From FEN-1297 sp964530445 (lineage in GTDB: Bacteria > Bacteroidota > Ignavibacteria > Ignavibacteriales > Ignavibacteriaceae): DNA of 64,000 bases. Positions 28,544 through 38,056 of the stretch are shown piece by piece. Positions within the stretch are counted from its first letter, which is position 1. Every line of letters begins with the position of its first letter. The notes beneath the pieces were generated by a model. It was not told the DNA's origin. It searched no databases and saw only the letters and a list, made by a program, of their open reading frames with translations. The position numbers and the translations under genes are program-made. The stretch is taken from assembly GCA_964530445.1 (NCBI GenBank), contig CAZHBJ010000001.1, forward strand, positions 5,947 through 69,946, written 5' to 3'.

Positions 28544-28999
28544 ATGAATTTATTAAACGAAAATATTAAACAGCTTGCTTCAAAAAAAGCCGAAGAAGAC
28601 GGGTTCTTTTTAATCGATTGTGTAATCCGCGGCAACAACGCAAACAGAATAATCGAAGTTTTTATCGACGGAGAAAAAAATGTTTCCGCAGCAGACTGCG
28701 CAAAAGTGAGCGTAGATATTGATAAGGAGTTGGAGAATTTACCGGATTTAGGTTCTTCTTATAGACTTGATGTCTCTTCTCCGGGTATCGACAGGCCGCT
28801 GAAGTTCCTAAAACAGTATCCTAAAAATATCAATAGATTCTTTGAGGTTAATTACAAAACTGATGATGCAGAAAAAAAGATGAAAGCTAAATTGGTTGGT
28901 ATTGAAGGAAATGATTTGATATTTTTATTTAATAAAGACGAAGTAATAATTAATTTTAATAACATAAATAAAGCTAAAGTATTAGTAAGTTTTTCCTAA
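28544..28999 (+). CDS. rimP: Ribosome maturation factor RimP
   Basis: 151 residues from the ATG at 28544 (MNLLNENIKQLASKKAEEDG). The longer frame starting at 28451 reads through the hairpin and adds a hydrophobic stretch foreign to the family. The conserved core DCAKVSVDIDKELE and SSYRLDVSSPGIDRPLK identifies RimP, which assists 30S subunit assembly. It is the first gene of the rimP-nusA-infB block, with nusA 15 bases downstream. No Shine-Dalgarno is visible because the hairpin tail fills the site. Confidence 0.94.
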   Translation: MNLLNENIKQLASKKAEEDGFFLIDCVIRGNNANRIIEVFIDGEKNVSAADCAKVSVDIDKELENLPDLGSSYRLDVSSPGIDRPLKFLKQYPKNINRFFEVNYKTDDAEKKMKAKLVGIEGNDLIFLFNKDEVIINFNNINKAKVLVSFS

Positions 29000-29014
29000 G
29001 GGAGGAATTGTAAA

Positions 29015-30265
29015 ATGAACGTAGATATCGTTGAATCCTTTGCGCAAATGGTAAGGGAAAAAGGCGTAGATAAAGATGTATTGGCAGCTATTATTGAAGA
29101 AATCTTCGGTATGCTGGTTAGAAAAAAGTACGGAGAAGATTCGAAATATGATGTTGTGGTAAATATGGACAAGGGAGATATCGAAATATTTTTGGAAAGA
29201 GAAATTGTCGATGAAGTTGAAGATCCGAATCTGCAAATAAGCATTGAAGAAGTTAATAAACGCGGCAACGAAGACGAACTGGAAGTAGGCGACGATTTTG
29301 TTGAAAAACTTGCACTGGCATCCTTTGGTAGAAGACTGATTACTTTAGCAAAGCAAGGTCTTAATCAAAAAATTAGGGAAATTGAGAAAGATATTATTTA
29401 TAACGAATATAATGAGCTGTTGGGCGAAATAGTAGTAGGCGATATTTATCAGATAAGAAAAAATGATATTCTCGTAAATCATAATAAAAACGAACTGCTT
29501 TTACCTAGGCATGAACAAATTCCTTACGAAAGATATAAAAAGGGAGAAACAATCCGCGCAATAGTAAAAGAAGTTAAAAAAAACAGCAGCGGTCCTTTGA
29601 TTATTATATCGAGATCCGATAATACGTTTTTACGAAGATTATTTGAAATTGAGATTCCGGAAATTTACGATGGGATTATAGAAATTAAAGCTATTGCTCG
29701 AGAGCCCGGAGAAAGAGCAAAAGTTGCGGTGGAATCTCAAGATAACAGAATTGATGCAGTTGGCGCCTGTGTGGGAATGAAAGGCGTTCGTATTCATGCA
29801 ATAGTAAGAGAATTAAATAATGAAAATATTGATGTAATAAGTTATTCGGAAGACCCTGTTACATTTATTCAAAAATCATTGGCGCCCGCAAAACTAAAAA
29901 GGATTGAAGTGGATCCGGTGATGAAAAAAGCAGTTGTTACGGCAGACAGCGACCAGGTTTCGCTAATTGTAGGCAGGAATGGTGTTAACATCCGACTTGC
30001 AATGAAGTTGACAGGTTACGATATTGAAATATTGAGAGAAGAAAAACCGTTTGAAGAATATGAAGAAGATATTGAATTGATCGATTTGAAAGAAGAACTG
30101 GGAATTGATATTTATGATTTGCTTATCAATAACCGTTACGATACGGCACTTGAAGTTTTAACTGCAGGCCCCGAAAAGTTAAAAGAAATAGAAGGTCTTG
30201 GTGAAGAAAAAATAGCCGAAATAATAGAAATTATTAAATCACAATTTGAAGAAGAAGAAGAATAG
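29015..30265 (+). CDS. nusA: Transcription termination/antitermination protein NusA
   Basis: 416 residues. The N-terminal polymerase-binding domain (about 1-130) is followed by an S1 domain, two KH domains (VGACVGMKGVRIHAIVREL; LIVGRNGVNIRLAMKLTG) and a short C-terminal helix-hairpin-helix segment. It modulates pausing, termination and antitermination. A strong GGAGG (29001-29005) precedes the ATG. The surrounding gene order is the widely conserved one. Confidence 0.97.
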   Translation: MNVDIVESFAQMVREKGVDKDVLAAIIEEIFGMLVRKKYGEDSKYDVVVNMDKGDIEIFLEREIVDEVEDPNLQISIEEVNKRGNEDELEVGDDFVEKLALASFGRRLITLAKQGLNQKIREIEKDIIYNEYNELLGEIVVGDIYQIRKNDILVNHNKNELLLPRHEQIPYERYKKGETIRAIVKEVKKNSSGPLIIISRSDNTFLRRLFEIEIPEIYDGIIEIKAIAREPGERAKVAVESQDNRIDAVGACVGMKGVRIHAIVRELNNENIDVISYSEDPVTFIQKSLAPAKLKRIEVDPVMKKAVVTADSDQVSLIVGRNGVNIRLAMKLTGYDIEILREEKPFEEYEEDIELIDLKEELGIDIYDLLINNRYDTALEVLTAGPEKLKEIEGLGEEKIAEIIEIIKSQFEEEEE

Positions 30266-30287
30266 CTAAATAATAGGTATAGCAAAT

Positions 30288-32930
30288 ATGTCGGAAACTA
30301 AAACGAAAAAAGTTCGAGTTTACAAATTAGCATCCGAGTATAATTTATCGGCTGAAAATCTTGTGGAATTTTTAGTTAAAAAAGGTCACAAGGTAAAATC
30401 GCATATGTCTATCCTTAATGAAGAAATGATCAACGACATAAACGACCATTTTAAAAAGGATATTGAGAAAGCTGAAAAACATTATAAAAAGGTTGCGGAA
30501 TTTAATAAGAAAAGAAGCGAAAAAGCCGAAGAGGAAGAAAAAGCTGCTGCCGTAGAAGAAGAAAAAGTTTCGGAAGAGACTGCAGAAGTTGCAATTACAT
30601 CTGAAGAAGAAAAGAAAACGGAAACAATTCAAGAGGAAGCTAAACCTGAAGAAACAAAGATAGAGGAAGCAAAAGAAGTTCCTGTTGAAGATAAGCATGA
30701 AACATCCGAGGAAGAAAAAAATGTAGAAGAAGTTGAAAAAGAAGAGAAAGAAGCACCCGCGGAGGCAAAAACAAAACAGTTTATTTCCCCTAAAGAACAG
30801 GAAGCCGCCCGTAAAAAAGGATTGAAAGTAGTTGGCAAGATTGATTTGGGTATAGATGATAAATCAGAGAAAAAACAAGGCGTTTCGGAGAATGGAGACT
30901 CTTCTTCAGCCAAACGTGAAGCTACCAAGAAACGTAAAAAACCGAAAGCTAAAAAGAAAGCGGGTGATTTAACATCGGATGAGCCTCAAATTACTAAAAA
31001 GAAAAAAAGAGTAAAGAAATTTGAAATTGATCAGAAAGAAGTTAAAGAAGCTATTAGAAAAACGCTGTTAAGCATGGATGATTCGGTTTTATCCGGCAGA
31101 GCAATTCAAAGGAAAAAGAAAAGAAAAGAAAGAGAAGCCGAGGAGGAAAGGAAGCAGGAGCTTAAAGCACTTGAAAAAAATAAAATATCGGTTACCGAAT
31201 TTATTGCTGTAAACGAACTGGCAAATTTAATGAATGTACCGGTTAGCGATGTTATTACAAAATGTATAGAACTTGGACTAATGGTTTCGATAAACCAGAG
31301 ACTGGATGTAGAAACTATTACTCTGGTAGCAGATGAATTTGGATTCGAGGTAGAATTTCAAAAAGAATATACTTCCGAAGCACTGGAAGATACAGTGGAC
31401 GAACCTGAAACTCTTCAGGGCCGTTCCCCGGTTGTGACTATAATGGGACATGTAGATCACGGGAAAACTTCACTGCTGGATTATATAAGAAGTACTAATG
31501 TAGTTGCCGGTGAATCCGGAGGAATAACACAGCACATAGGCGCTTATAAGGTTGATGTGGGTAACGGTAAGTTTATAGCGTTTCTCGATACTCCCGGTCA
31601 CGAAGCATTTACGGCAATGAGAGCCCGCGGTGCTCAATTAACGGATATTGTTGTTCTTGTTGTTGCTGCTGATGACGCGGTTATGCCTCAAACAGTTGAA
31701 GCTATAAATCATGCCCAGGCTGCAAATGTACCGATAGTAATTGCAATAAATAAAATTGATAAGCCCGGCGCAAATATTGAGAAGATTAAGCAGCAGTTAG
31801 CTGAGAGAAATATTTTGGTAGAGGACTGGGGCGGTAAATATCAGTGTGTTGAGATTTCAGCTAAATCAGGTTTAAATGTAGATAACCTTTTGGAAAAAAT
31901 CTTGCTTGAAGCTGAAATTCTTGATTTGAAAGCCAACCCGGAACGCAATGCGCGCGGCGTTGTTGTAGAATCAGAACTTGATAAGGGAAAAGGAATTACC
32001 GGTACTATTCTCGTCCAAAAAGGAACTTTAAAGATCGGAGATCCGTTTGTCGCAGGTATTTATCAAGGCAAAGTAAGAGCAATGTTCGATGAAAGAGGGA
32101 AAAAAGTTTCGGAAGCTCCACCTTCCACTCCTGTACAGGTATTAGGCTTTGAAGGAGCACCGCAGGCAGGCGATACATTCGTGGTTGTGGAATCCGACAG
32201 GATGGCGAGAGAAATCGGATTAAAAAGACAGCAGCTAAAGCGCGAACAGGACCAGAAACAAGTGCACCATATTACTCTTGATGAAATAGCGAAACAAATT
32301 AGTATCGGCGGGGTAAAAGAACTTCCTTTAATTGTTAAAGGCGATGTGGATGGTTCCGTTGAAGCTTTGTCCGATTCTTTAATGAAATTATCCAACGAAG
32401 AAGTGATTGTTCGAGTAATTCATAAAGGTGTAGGCGGTATTTCTGAAAGCGACGTTCTGCTTGCTTCGGCTTCACAAGCCATAATCCTGGGCTTTCATGT
32501 AAGACCGAACTTAAATGCAAGAAAATTAGCCGAAACACAAAATGTAGATATACGATTGTATAATGTTATATATGATGCTATAAATGAAGTTAAATCTGCA
32601 TTAGAAGGGCTCCTTTCTCCGGTACTTTCAGAGGAAGTTACTGCTACCCTGGAAATTAGAGAAACATTTAAAGTCCCTAAGTCCGGTACAGTTGCCGGAT
32701 GCTATGTGCACGACGGTAAAATTACACGTAACAGTAAAGTTAGACTTATACGCGATGGAATTGTTGTTCATGAAGGTGAAATTGCATCACTTAAACGTTT
32801 TAAAGATGATGTAAGAGAGGTAGATTCCGGTTATGAATGCGGGCTAAATATTGCCAACTTTAACGATCTTAAAGTAGGTGATACAATTGAAGCATTCAAG
32901 ATAATTGAAACCAAGAAAAAACTGGCTTAA
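30288..32930 (+). CDS. infB: Translation initiation factor IF-2
   Basis: 880 residues. An N-terminal IF2_N domain (about 5-60) precedes a long Glu/Lys-rich low-complexity region (about 65-300) and a second IF2_N-like segment (about 300-360). The GTPase domain has the G1 motif GHVDHGKT (387-394), DTPGH and NKID, followed by the beta-barrel and C-terminal domains that bind fMet-tRNA. The acidic/basic spacer is of a length common in the FCB group. It follows nusA by 22 bases. Confidence 0.98.
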   Translation: MSETKTKKVRVYKLASEYNLSAENLVEFLVKKGHKVKSHMSILNEEMINDINDHFKKDIEKAEKHYKKVAEFNKKRSEKAEEEEKAAAVEEEKVSEETAEVAITSEEEKKTETIQEEAKPEETKIEEAKEVPVEDKHETSEEEKNVEEVEKEEKEAPAEAKTKQFISPKEQEAARKKGLKVVGKIDLGIDDKSEKKQGVSENGDSSSAKREATKKRKKPKAKKKAGDLTSDEPQITKKKKRVKKFEIDQKEVKEAIRKTLLSMDDSVLSGRAIQRKKKRKEREAEEERKQELKALEKNKISVTEFIAVNELANLMNVPVSDVITKCIELGLMVSINQRLDVETITLVADEFGFEVEFQKEYTSEALEDTVDEPETLQGRSPVVTIMGHVDHGKTSLLDYIRSTNVVAGESGGITQHIGAYKVDVGNGKFIAFLDTPGHEAFTAMRARGAQLTDIVVLVVAADDAVMPQTVEAINHAQAANVPIVIAINKIDKPGANIEKIKQQLAERNILVEDWGGKYQCVEISAKSGLNVDNLLEKILLEAEILDLKANPERNARGVVVESELDKGKGITGTILVQKGTLKIGDPFVAGIYQGKVRAMFDERGKKVSEAPPSTPVQVLGFEGAPQAGDTFVVVESDRMAREIGLKRQQLKREQDQKQVHHITLDEIAKQISIGGVKELPLIVKGDVDGSVEALSDSLMKLSNEEVIVRVIHKGVGGISESDVLLASASQAIILGFHVRPNLNARKLAETQNVDIRLYNVIYDAINEVKSALEGLLSPVLSEEVTATLEIRETFKVPKSGTVAGCYVHDGKITRNSKVRLIRDGIVVHEGEIASLKRFKDDVREVDSGYECGLNIANFNDLKVGDTIEAFKIIETKKKLA

Positions 32931-33038
32931 TATTTTTCAAGCTTTTTATATTCTGATATGGTATAATAATTTAGTTTCGGAATAAATTTTTTTTGAATTT
33001 TTGTAAAGTTAGATGCCGGTTCGAAAGGAGATGAGAAA

Positions 33039-33407
33039 TTGACGCATAGAATAGATAGAGTTGAACATCTGATTAAAGAAGAAATTAGTTTGATCCTTTT
33101 GTATAAACTACCGGACAAATTGCAGGACTCCTCTTTCGGCTTTGTTACGGTTACTTCCGTAAAGGTCAGCCCCGATCTTAAAATTGCAAAAATTTACATT
33201 TCCGTGCTGGAAAAAGATAAACGCGATTCATCTTTAGATAAAATCAAATCTGTTTCCGGCTTTATCCGCTCCGAACTTGCTTCAAGAATAAGAATAAAGT
33301 TTGTACCTGAGTTGAAATTCTTTATTGACGATACCAGTGACTATGTGGAAAAGATTGAAGGCTTAATTAAACAAATTCACGAAAATGATAATAAGGGAAA
33401 CGACTGA
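33039..33407 (+). CDS. rbfA: Ribosome-binding factor A
   Basis: 122 residues starting at a TTG codon (33039). A clear AAAGGAG (33024-33030) sits 8 bases before it, and the nearby ATG at 33031 is in a frame that stops after three codons. The single KH-like domain (RVEHLIKEEISLILLYKL; FVTVTSVKVSPDLKIAKIYI; LKFFIDDT) is RbfA, needed for late 30S maturation. Its end overlaps truB by 23 bases. Confidence 0.95.
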   Translation: MTHRIDRVEHLIKEEISLILLYKLPDKLQDSSFGFVTVTSVKVSPDLKIAKIYISVLEKDKRDSSLDKIKSVSGFIRSELASRIRIKFVPELKFFIDDTSDYVEKIEGLIKQIHENDNKGND

Positions 33408-34086
33408 TTATTCAAATTTAGATTTTCAATCCGGAGAAGTTATTCTTGTTGACAAGCCTGTTGGCTGGACTTCATTTAAAGTTATCTACGAAATAAGAAA
33501 AGCTATCGGAGTAAAAAAAGTCGGTCATGCAGGTACTCTTGATCCTCTTGCCTCCGGTTTGCTTATAATATGTACCGGGCGAAAAACAAAAGAAATAGAG
33601 AAATATCAATTTTTTGAAAAAACTTATACCGGCACTATCTTATTAGGAAAATCTTCGCCCTCAATGGATTTGGAAACCGAAATTATTCATGAAAGTTCTT
33701 TAGAAGAAATAACAGAGTTTAAAATTTTATCGGTACGGAATACTTTTTTAGGTGATATATTTCAAGTTCCGCCCATGTATTCGGCAATTAAGTATAAAGG
33801 AAAATCACTTTATAAATTAGCTAGAAAAGGAAAAACCGTAGAAAGACAGCCGAGGAAAGTAAACGTTTCAAAATTTGAAATAAAAAGCATTTCCCTGCCT
33901 TTCGTTAATTTTGAAATAACATGCAGCAAAGGTACTTATATTCGGGTTATTGCCAATGACTTTGGAGAAAAGCTGGGTTGTGGAGCTTTATTAAGTTCAT
34001 TAAGAAGAATAAATATAGGGGAATACTCGGTAGGAAGCGCGGTAAATATTGATGATTTTGTAAAAAAGTTTAAAAAATGTAATTAA
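33385..34086 (+). CDS. truB: tRNA pseudouridine(55) synthase TruB
   Basis: 233 residues. The catalytic motif HAGTLDPLASG holds the essential Asp53, and the opening VDKPVGWTSF is typical of TruB, which modifies U55 in the T-loop of tRNA. It is short for the family (often about 300) because it lacks the C-terminal PUA-like extension. It overlaps rbfA by 23 bases, pointing to translational coupling. Confidence 0.95.
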   Translation: MIIRETTDYSNLDFQSGEVILVDKPVGWTSFKVIYEIRKAIGVKKVGHAGTLDPLASGLLIICTGRKTKEIEKYQFFEKTYTGTILLGKSSPSMDLETEIIHESSLEEITEFKILSVRNTFLGDIFQVPPMYSAIKYKGKSLYKLARKGKTVERQPRKVNVSKFEIKSISLPFVNFEITCSKGTYIRVIANDFGEKLGCGALLSSLRRINIGEYSVGSAVNIDDFVKKFKKCN

Positions 34087-34108
34087 AATCCTGCAGGATA
34101 TCTGAAGT

Positions 34109-34143
34109 AGTGAAATTTGGCGGTGATATATTCACTTCTTTTT
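34109..34143 (+). terminator. Probable terminator after truB
   Basis: AGTGAA (34109-34114) pairs with TTCACT (34131-34136), followed by the tail TCTTTTT. It lies in the 108-base gap between truB and ribF and may separate the rimP-truB transcript from ribF-rpsO-pnp. The stem is short, so read-through is likely. Confidence 0.5.
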
Positions 34144-34194
34144 AACCCAAAAAAAGCGTATATTAGCAGACTTTAGTTTATGTAAGATATTGTT

Positions 34195-35139
34195 ATGGAA
34201 GTATTTAATAGTTTATCCGAAGTACAAAAGAATAAAAATACGGTTATTACCTTAGGCACATTTGACGGTATTCATCTTGGCCATAAGAAAATAATTGAAG
34301 GGGTAATTAAAAAAGCTGAAAAGCTAAATGCCAGAAGTTTTTTAATAACTTTTAATCCCCATCCTCGTAGTATAGTTTCAAAAGGACATTCTATAAAATT
34401 ATTGCATACACTGGAAGAAAAAATTGATATTCTAAAAGATTTGGGAATACAAAATCTTTTAATTATAAAATTTACTCAGGAATTTTCACAGCTTAGCTCG
34501 GAAGAATTTGTAAAAAATTATATAATAAATGGAATAGGGCTAAACGAAATTGTTATAGGCTATGATCACCATTTCGGAAAAGGCAGAGGCGGAGATGAAC
34601 AAACATTAAGAGAAATGGGTAAGGAATTTGATTTTAACGTTACAAAGGTTGATGCTGTAAATATTAACGGTACTTCGGTAAGCAGTACAAAAATAAGAAA
34701 TGCCCTGGCTGATGGTAATATTAATATGGCCAATTCGTTTTTAGGAAGATATTATTCATTTAATGGTAAGGTAATTAAAGGCGATGGAAGAGGAAGAACA
34801 TTAGGTTTCCCTACGGCAAATATAAAATTGAATAATGAAAATAAATTACTGCCTGCCATTGGCATTTACGCTGTTGAACTTATGATGACGAACGAAAAGC
34901 ATTTCGGTTTAATGAGTATAGGCAAAAGACCGACTTTCTATAATGAAGGTCAGCTGACAACTGAAATTTATATATATGACTTCGACAGGGATATTTATAA
35001 TGAAAATGTTACCGTTAAAGTTATTGAAAGAATTAGAGGTGAAGAAAAATATTCGTCACCCGAAGAGCTTGTTGCTCAAATGAAAAAAGACAAAGAAGCC
35101 GGAGTGGAAATAATGAGCCGTCTTCAGATGGAGTTTTGA
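34195..35139 (+). CDS. ribF: Bifunctional riboflavin kinase/FAD synthetase RibF
   Basis: 314 residues. The N-terminal adenylyltransferase domain (about 10-185) has TFDGIHLGHKK and TSVSSTKIRNAL. The C-terminal riboflavin kinase domain (about 185-310) has GDGRGRTLGFPTANIKL. It converts riboflavin to FMN and FAD. The position between truB and rpsO is conserved in many bacteria. Confidence 0.96.
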   Translation: MEVFNSLSEVQKNKNTVITLGTFDGIHLGHKKIIEGVIKKAEKLNARSFLITFNPHPRSIVSKGHSIKLLHTLEEKIDILKDLGIQNLLIIKFTQEFSQLSSEEFVKNYIINGIGLNEIVIGYDHHFGKGRGGDEQTLREMGKEFDFNVTKVDAVNINGTSVSSTKIRNALADGNINMANSFLGRYYSFNGKVIKGDGRGRTLGFPTANIKLNNENKLLPAIGIYAVELMMTNEKHFGLMSIGKRPTFYNEGQLTTEIYIYDFDRDIYNENVTVKVIERIRGEEKYSSPEELVAQMKKDKEAGVEIMSRLQMEF

Positions 35140-35150
35140 AAATAAATAAT

Positions 35151-35174
35151 TAATCCCGGTTGTTTCTGGGGTTA
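35151..35174 (+). promoter_or_regulatory. Hairpin in the rpsO leader
   Basis: TAATCCC (35151-35157) can pair with GGGGTTA (35168-35174), with one wobble and a 10-base loop, ending 30 bases before the rpsO ATG. S15 often represses its own mRNA through leader structures, so this is a candidate site. It has no T-run, so it is not a terminator. Confidence 0.4.
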
Positions 35175-35204
35175 TATCGTACAATAAAAAAGGATAAATG
35201 TAAA

Positions 35205-35468
35205 ATGACAAAAGAAGAAAAACTTGAATTAATTAAAAAGTTCGGAAATAATGATAAGGATTCCGGTAAGCCGGAAGTTCAAATAGCTCTTTTAACAAAA
35301 AGAATAAATGATTTAACCGAGCATTTTAATGTTCATAAGAAAGACCACCATTCAAGAAGAGGACTTATGATGATGGTTGGAAAAAGAAGAAGACTTTTGG
35401 ATTATCTCGCAGCAAAGGACATTGAGAGATACAGATCGGTTATTAAAGAGTTAAACATTAGAAAGTAA
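35205..35468 (+). CDS. rpsO: 30S ribosomal protein S15
   Basis: 87 residues from the ATG at 35205 (MTKEEKLELIKKFGNNDKDS), the usual length. A longer frame from 35160 adds 15 residues not found in the family. The motif HKKDHHSRRGLMMMVGKRRRL is the rRNA-binding core of S15. It is followed at 10 bases by pnp, the classical rpsO-pnp pair. Confidence 0.98.
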   Translation: MTKEEKLELIKKFGNNDKDSGKPEVQIALLTKRINDLTEHFNVHKKDHHSRRGLMMMVGKRRRLLDYLAAKDIERYRSVIKELNIRK

Positions 35469-35478
35469 AGGAAATTAA

Positions 35479-37590
35479 ATGGTAGTAAAAAAAGAAGTTG
35501 AAATCGGCGGTAAAACATTTTCGATTGAAACCGGGCTGCTTGCCAAGCAGGCTAACGGTGCAGTTATGGTTAGGTACGCGGATACTATGGTTTTGGTTAC
35601 GGCGGTTGCCACGGAAGAAGCTAAAGAAGATCAGGACTTCTTCCCTCTTCAAGTTGAATATAGAGAAAAAACTTCAGCTGCGGGTAAATTCCCGGGCGGT
35701 TATATTAAGAGAGAAGGCCGTCCAAGTGAAAAAGAAATATTGAGTGCAAGATTAATCGATCGTCCGATTAGACCTCTTTTTCCCAAGGATTTTAAGAACG
35801 AGACTCAGGTTATTGCATTCGTTTTTTCTCACGACGGCGAGAATGATGCCGATATTTTAGGTGCCGTCGGCGCTTCTGCCGCTTTAACTATTTCGGACAT
35901 TCCTTTTGACGGACCTATGGCTGAAGTTAGAGTCGGAAGAGTGAACGGTGAATTTGTAGTTAATCCTACCACCCAGCAAATAAAAGAAAGCGATATCGAA
36001 TTAGTTGTGGCAGGCACTGCCGATTCGATTATGATGGTGGAAGGAGAATCGAAAGAAATAGGTGAAAGCGACCTACTTGATGCGCTTAAATTTGCACAGG
36101 CTGAAATTAAAAAGCTCATTCAAATTCAGTTGGAACTTAAAGCCGAAGTAGGTAAAACCAAATGGGAAGTAGCTCCGGTTGAAGTAGACGAAGCATTAAA
36201 AAAAGATGTTTACAACTTAGCCTATGAAAAATTTAAAGAGATTGTTTATTCGGTTCTTGCAAAAGAAGAGAGAAGTTCAAAAAATAAAGAACTTTCGGCA
36301 TTTGTAAATGAATCCCTTGCTGAAAAATATCCCGAACAGGAAAAAATTATCGGTGAGATTCTTCACGATCTTGAAAAAGATTTAATGAGAAATAGAATTC
36401 TAAGCGAAGGTATGCGTCTGGACGGAAGAAATACAAAGCAGATTCGACCGATTTCGATAGAACTTGGACTATTACCAAGAACCCATGGTTCGGCATTATT
36501 TACAAGAGGTGAAACTCAAAGTTTAACAACCGTTACCCTCGGTACAAAAAGCGATGAGCAGATAATTGACGGTCTGCTTGAAGAGTATTCCAAAAAATTT
36601 ATGCTTCACTACAATTTCCCGCCGTTTAGTGTTGGCGAAGTCGGTAGAATATCTGGTGTTGGCAGAAGAGAAATCGGTCATGGAAATTTAGCTGAAAGAG
36701 CATTAAAAGTTTTAATGCCGCCGGAAGAGACTTTTCCGTATACAGTGCGTGTTATTTCGGATATCCTTGAATCGAACGGTTCTTCTTCCATGGCAACTGT
36801 TTGCGCAGGGTCTCTTGGTTTAATGGATGCCGGTGTTCCTTTAAGCAAGCCCTGTGCCGGCATTGCAATGGGATTGGTAAAAGAAGGTGAGAACTTTGCT
36901 ATCCTTTCCGATATTCTGGGTAATGAAGACCATCTCGGCGATATGGATTTTAAAGTTGCCGGTACCTCCGACGGAATTACTGCCTTTCAAATGGATATAA
37001 AAATCCAGGGCATTTCATTTGAGATTATGGAGATAGCTCTGGCTCAGGCAAAAGAAGGCAGAATGCACATTCTTGGTATAATGAATGAATCAATTCAGTC
37101 TCCGCGCGGTTCTTTATCATCTTTTGCTCCAAGATTGATAACCATGAAGGTCGATACCGATCAGATTGGTTTGATAATCGGACCCGGCGGTAAAACTATT
37201 CAGGGAATGCAGAGATTATTCGGTGTTGATATCAACATCGACGATGACGGAACAGTTAATATTGCTTCTCCAAATAAAGAGAACGCTGCTAAATGTAAAG
37301 AGTATATTAAGAAATTAACGGCAACACCGGAAATTGGCGAAGTGTATGAAGGTGTAATTACCAAAATTATGGATTTCGGCGCATTTGTCGAAATACTTCC
37401 CGGTAAAGAAGGATTACTGCATATTTCGCAAATTGATAATAAAAGAGTAAATAAAGTAACCGATTATTATAAAGAAGGAGATAAGGTTACGGTTAAGCTT
37501 ATTAAAATGGAAAACGGTAAGTTTTCATTAAGCAGAAAAGAATTACTCAAAGAAAATAATCACGAACAAACTGCTCCTTCGGAGAAATAG
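35479..37590 (+). CDS. pnp: Polyribonucleotide nucleotidyltransferase (PNPase)
   Basis: 703 residues: two RNase PH domains separated by a helical domain, then a KH domain (GLIIGPGGKTIQGMQRLFG, about 565-585) and an S1 domain (GEVYEGVITKIMDFGAFVEI, about 625-695). It degrades RNA 3' to 5' with phosphate. It is the last gene of the ribosome/RNA block, and a hairpin terminator lies just behind it. Confidence 0.98.
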   Translation: MVVKKEVEIGGKTFSIETGLLAKQANGAVMVRYADTMVLVTAVATEEAKEDQDFFPLQVEYREKTSAAGKFPGGYIKREGRPSEKEILSARLIDRPIRPLFPKDFKNETQVIAFVFSHDGENDADILGAVGASAALTISDIPFDGPMAEVRVGRVNGEFVVNPTTQQIKESDIELVVAGTADSIMMVEGESKEIGESDLLDALKFAQAEIKKLIQIQLELKAEVGKTKWEVAPVEVDEALKKDVYNLAYEKFKEIVYSVLAKEERSSKNKELSAFVNESLAEKYPEQEKIIGEILHDLEKDLMRNRILSEGMRLDGRNTKQIRPISIELGLLPRTHGSALFTRGETQSLTTVTLGTKSDEQIIDGLLEEYSKKFMLHYNFPPFSVGEVGRISGVGRREIGHGNLAERALKVLMPPEETFPYTVRVISDILESNGSSSMATVCAGSLGLMDAGVPLSKPCAGIAMGLVKEGENFAILSDILGNEDHLGDMDFKVAGTSDGITAFQMDIKIQGISFEIMEIALAQAKEGRMHILGIMNESIQSPRGSLSSFAPRLITMKVDTDQIGLIIGPGGKTIQGMQRLFGVDINIDDDGTVNIASPNKENAAKCKEYIKKLTATPEIGEVYEGVITKIMDFGAFVEILPGKEGLLHISQIDNKRVNKVTDYYKEGDKVTVKLIKMENGKFSLSRKELLKENNHEQTAPSEK

Positions 37591-37596
37591 ATATTG

Positions 37597-37630
37597 TACC
37601 GGATTTATTCTTCCGGTATTCTTTATTTTG
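37597..37630 (+). terminator. Intrinsic terminator of pnp
   Basis: TACCGGA (37597-37603) and TCCGGTA (37612-37618) form a 7-bp stem with an 8-base loop, followed by TTCTTTATTTT. It begins 7 bases after the pnp stop. Confidence 0.8.
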
Positions 37631-38056
37631 TAGCATGTACTTAACCCGGCTAAATGATTGGGTTTCTGATTCGTTTAAGTTTTTAAGAAAGTTAAATAGT
37701 AAACTTTATAAGTAAATAAATTTTTTTCGTTAAAAAATTGAATACGGCAACCGGTAAATAGGCAAGATACTATTTTACATGCTAATTACAATTTTAAAGA
37801 CAGATTACAATAATTTTTACCTATTAGGTAAAGGATATTTTAAGTTTTAAGCAAAAATTAGGCTTTTCCGTGATAAAAGGAACAAATAACATATTTCTTC
37901 TCTTTTACCTGCTTCTTTATATCAAAATTTATAAAGAAAGTACGGCTGAAACATCCGGAATGGAATTTCAATATAGCTATTTAAATGGAATGGCCTGTAA
38001 CATATTCAAAATTTTTAAAGTGAAATACAACATTTCATCAAACGAGTTTAGTTTAT
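37631..38056. other. Intergenic region upstream of the RNase E/G gene
   Basis: About 430 AT-rich bases. A 94-codon frame (37870-38154) runs into the RNase gene in another frame and has no family features, so I do not count it. The long leader may serve autoregulation, as known for rne in enterobacteria, but I see no strong structure. Confidence 0.4.

Noticed and set aside
28195..28638. 147-codon minus-strand frame across the lolA-rimP gap
   Set aside because: It covers both divergent starts and the terminator-like hairpin, and its translation is low-complexity Ile/Lys/Leu-rich sequence.
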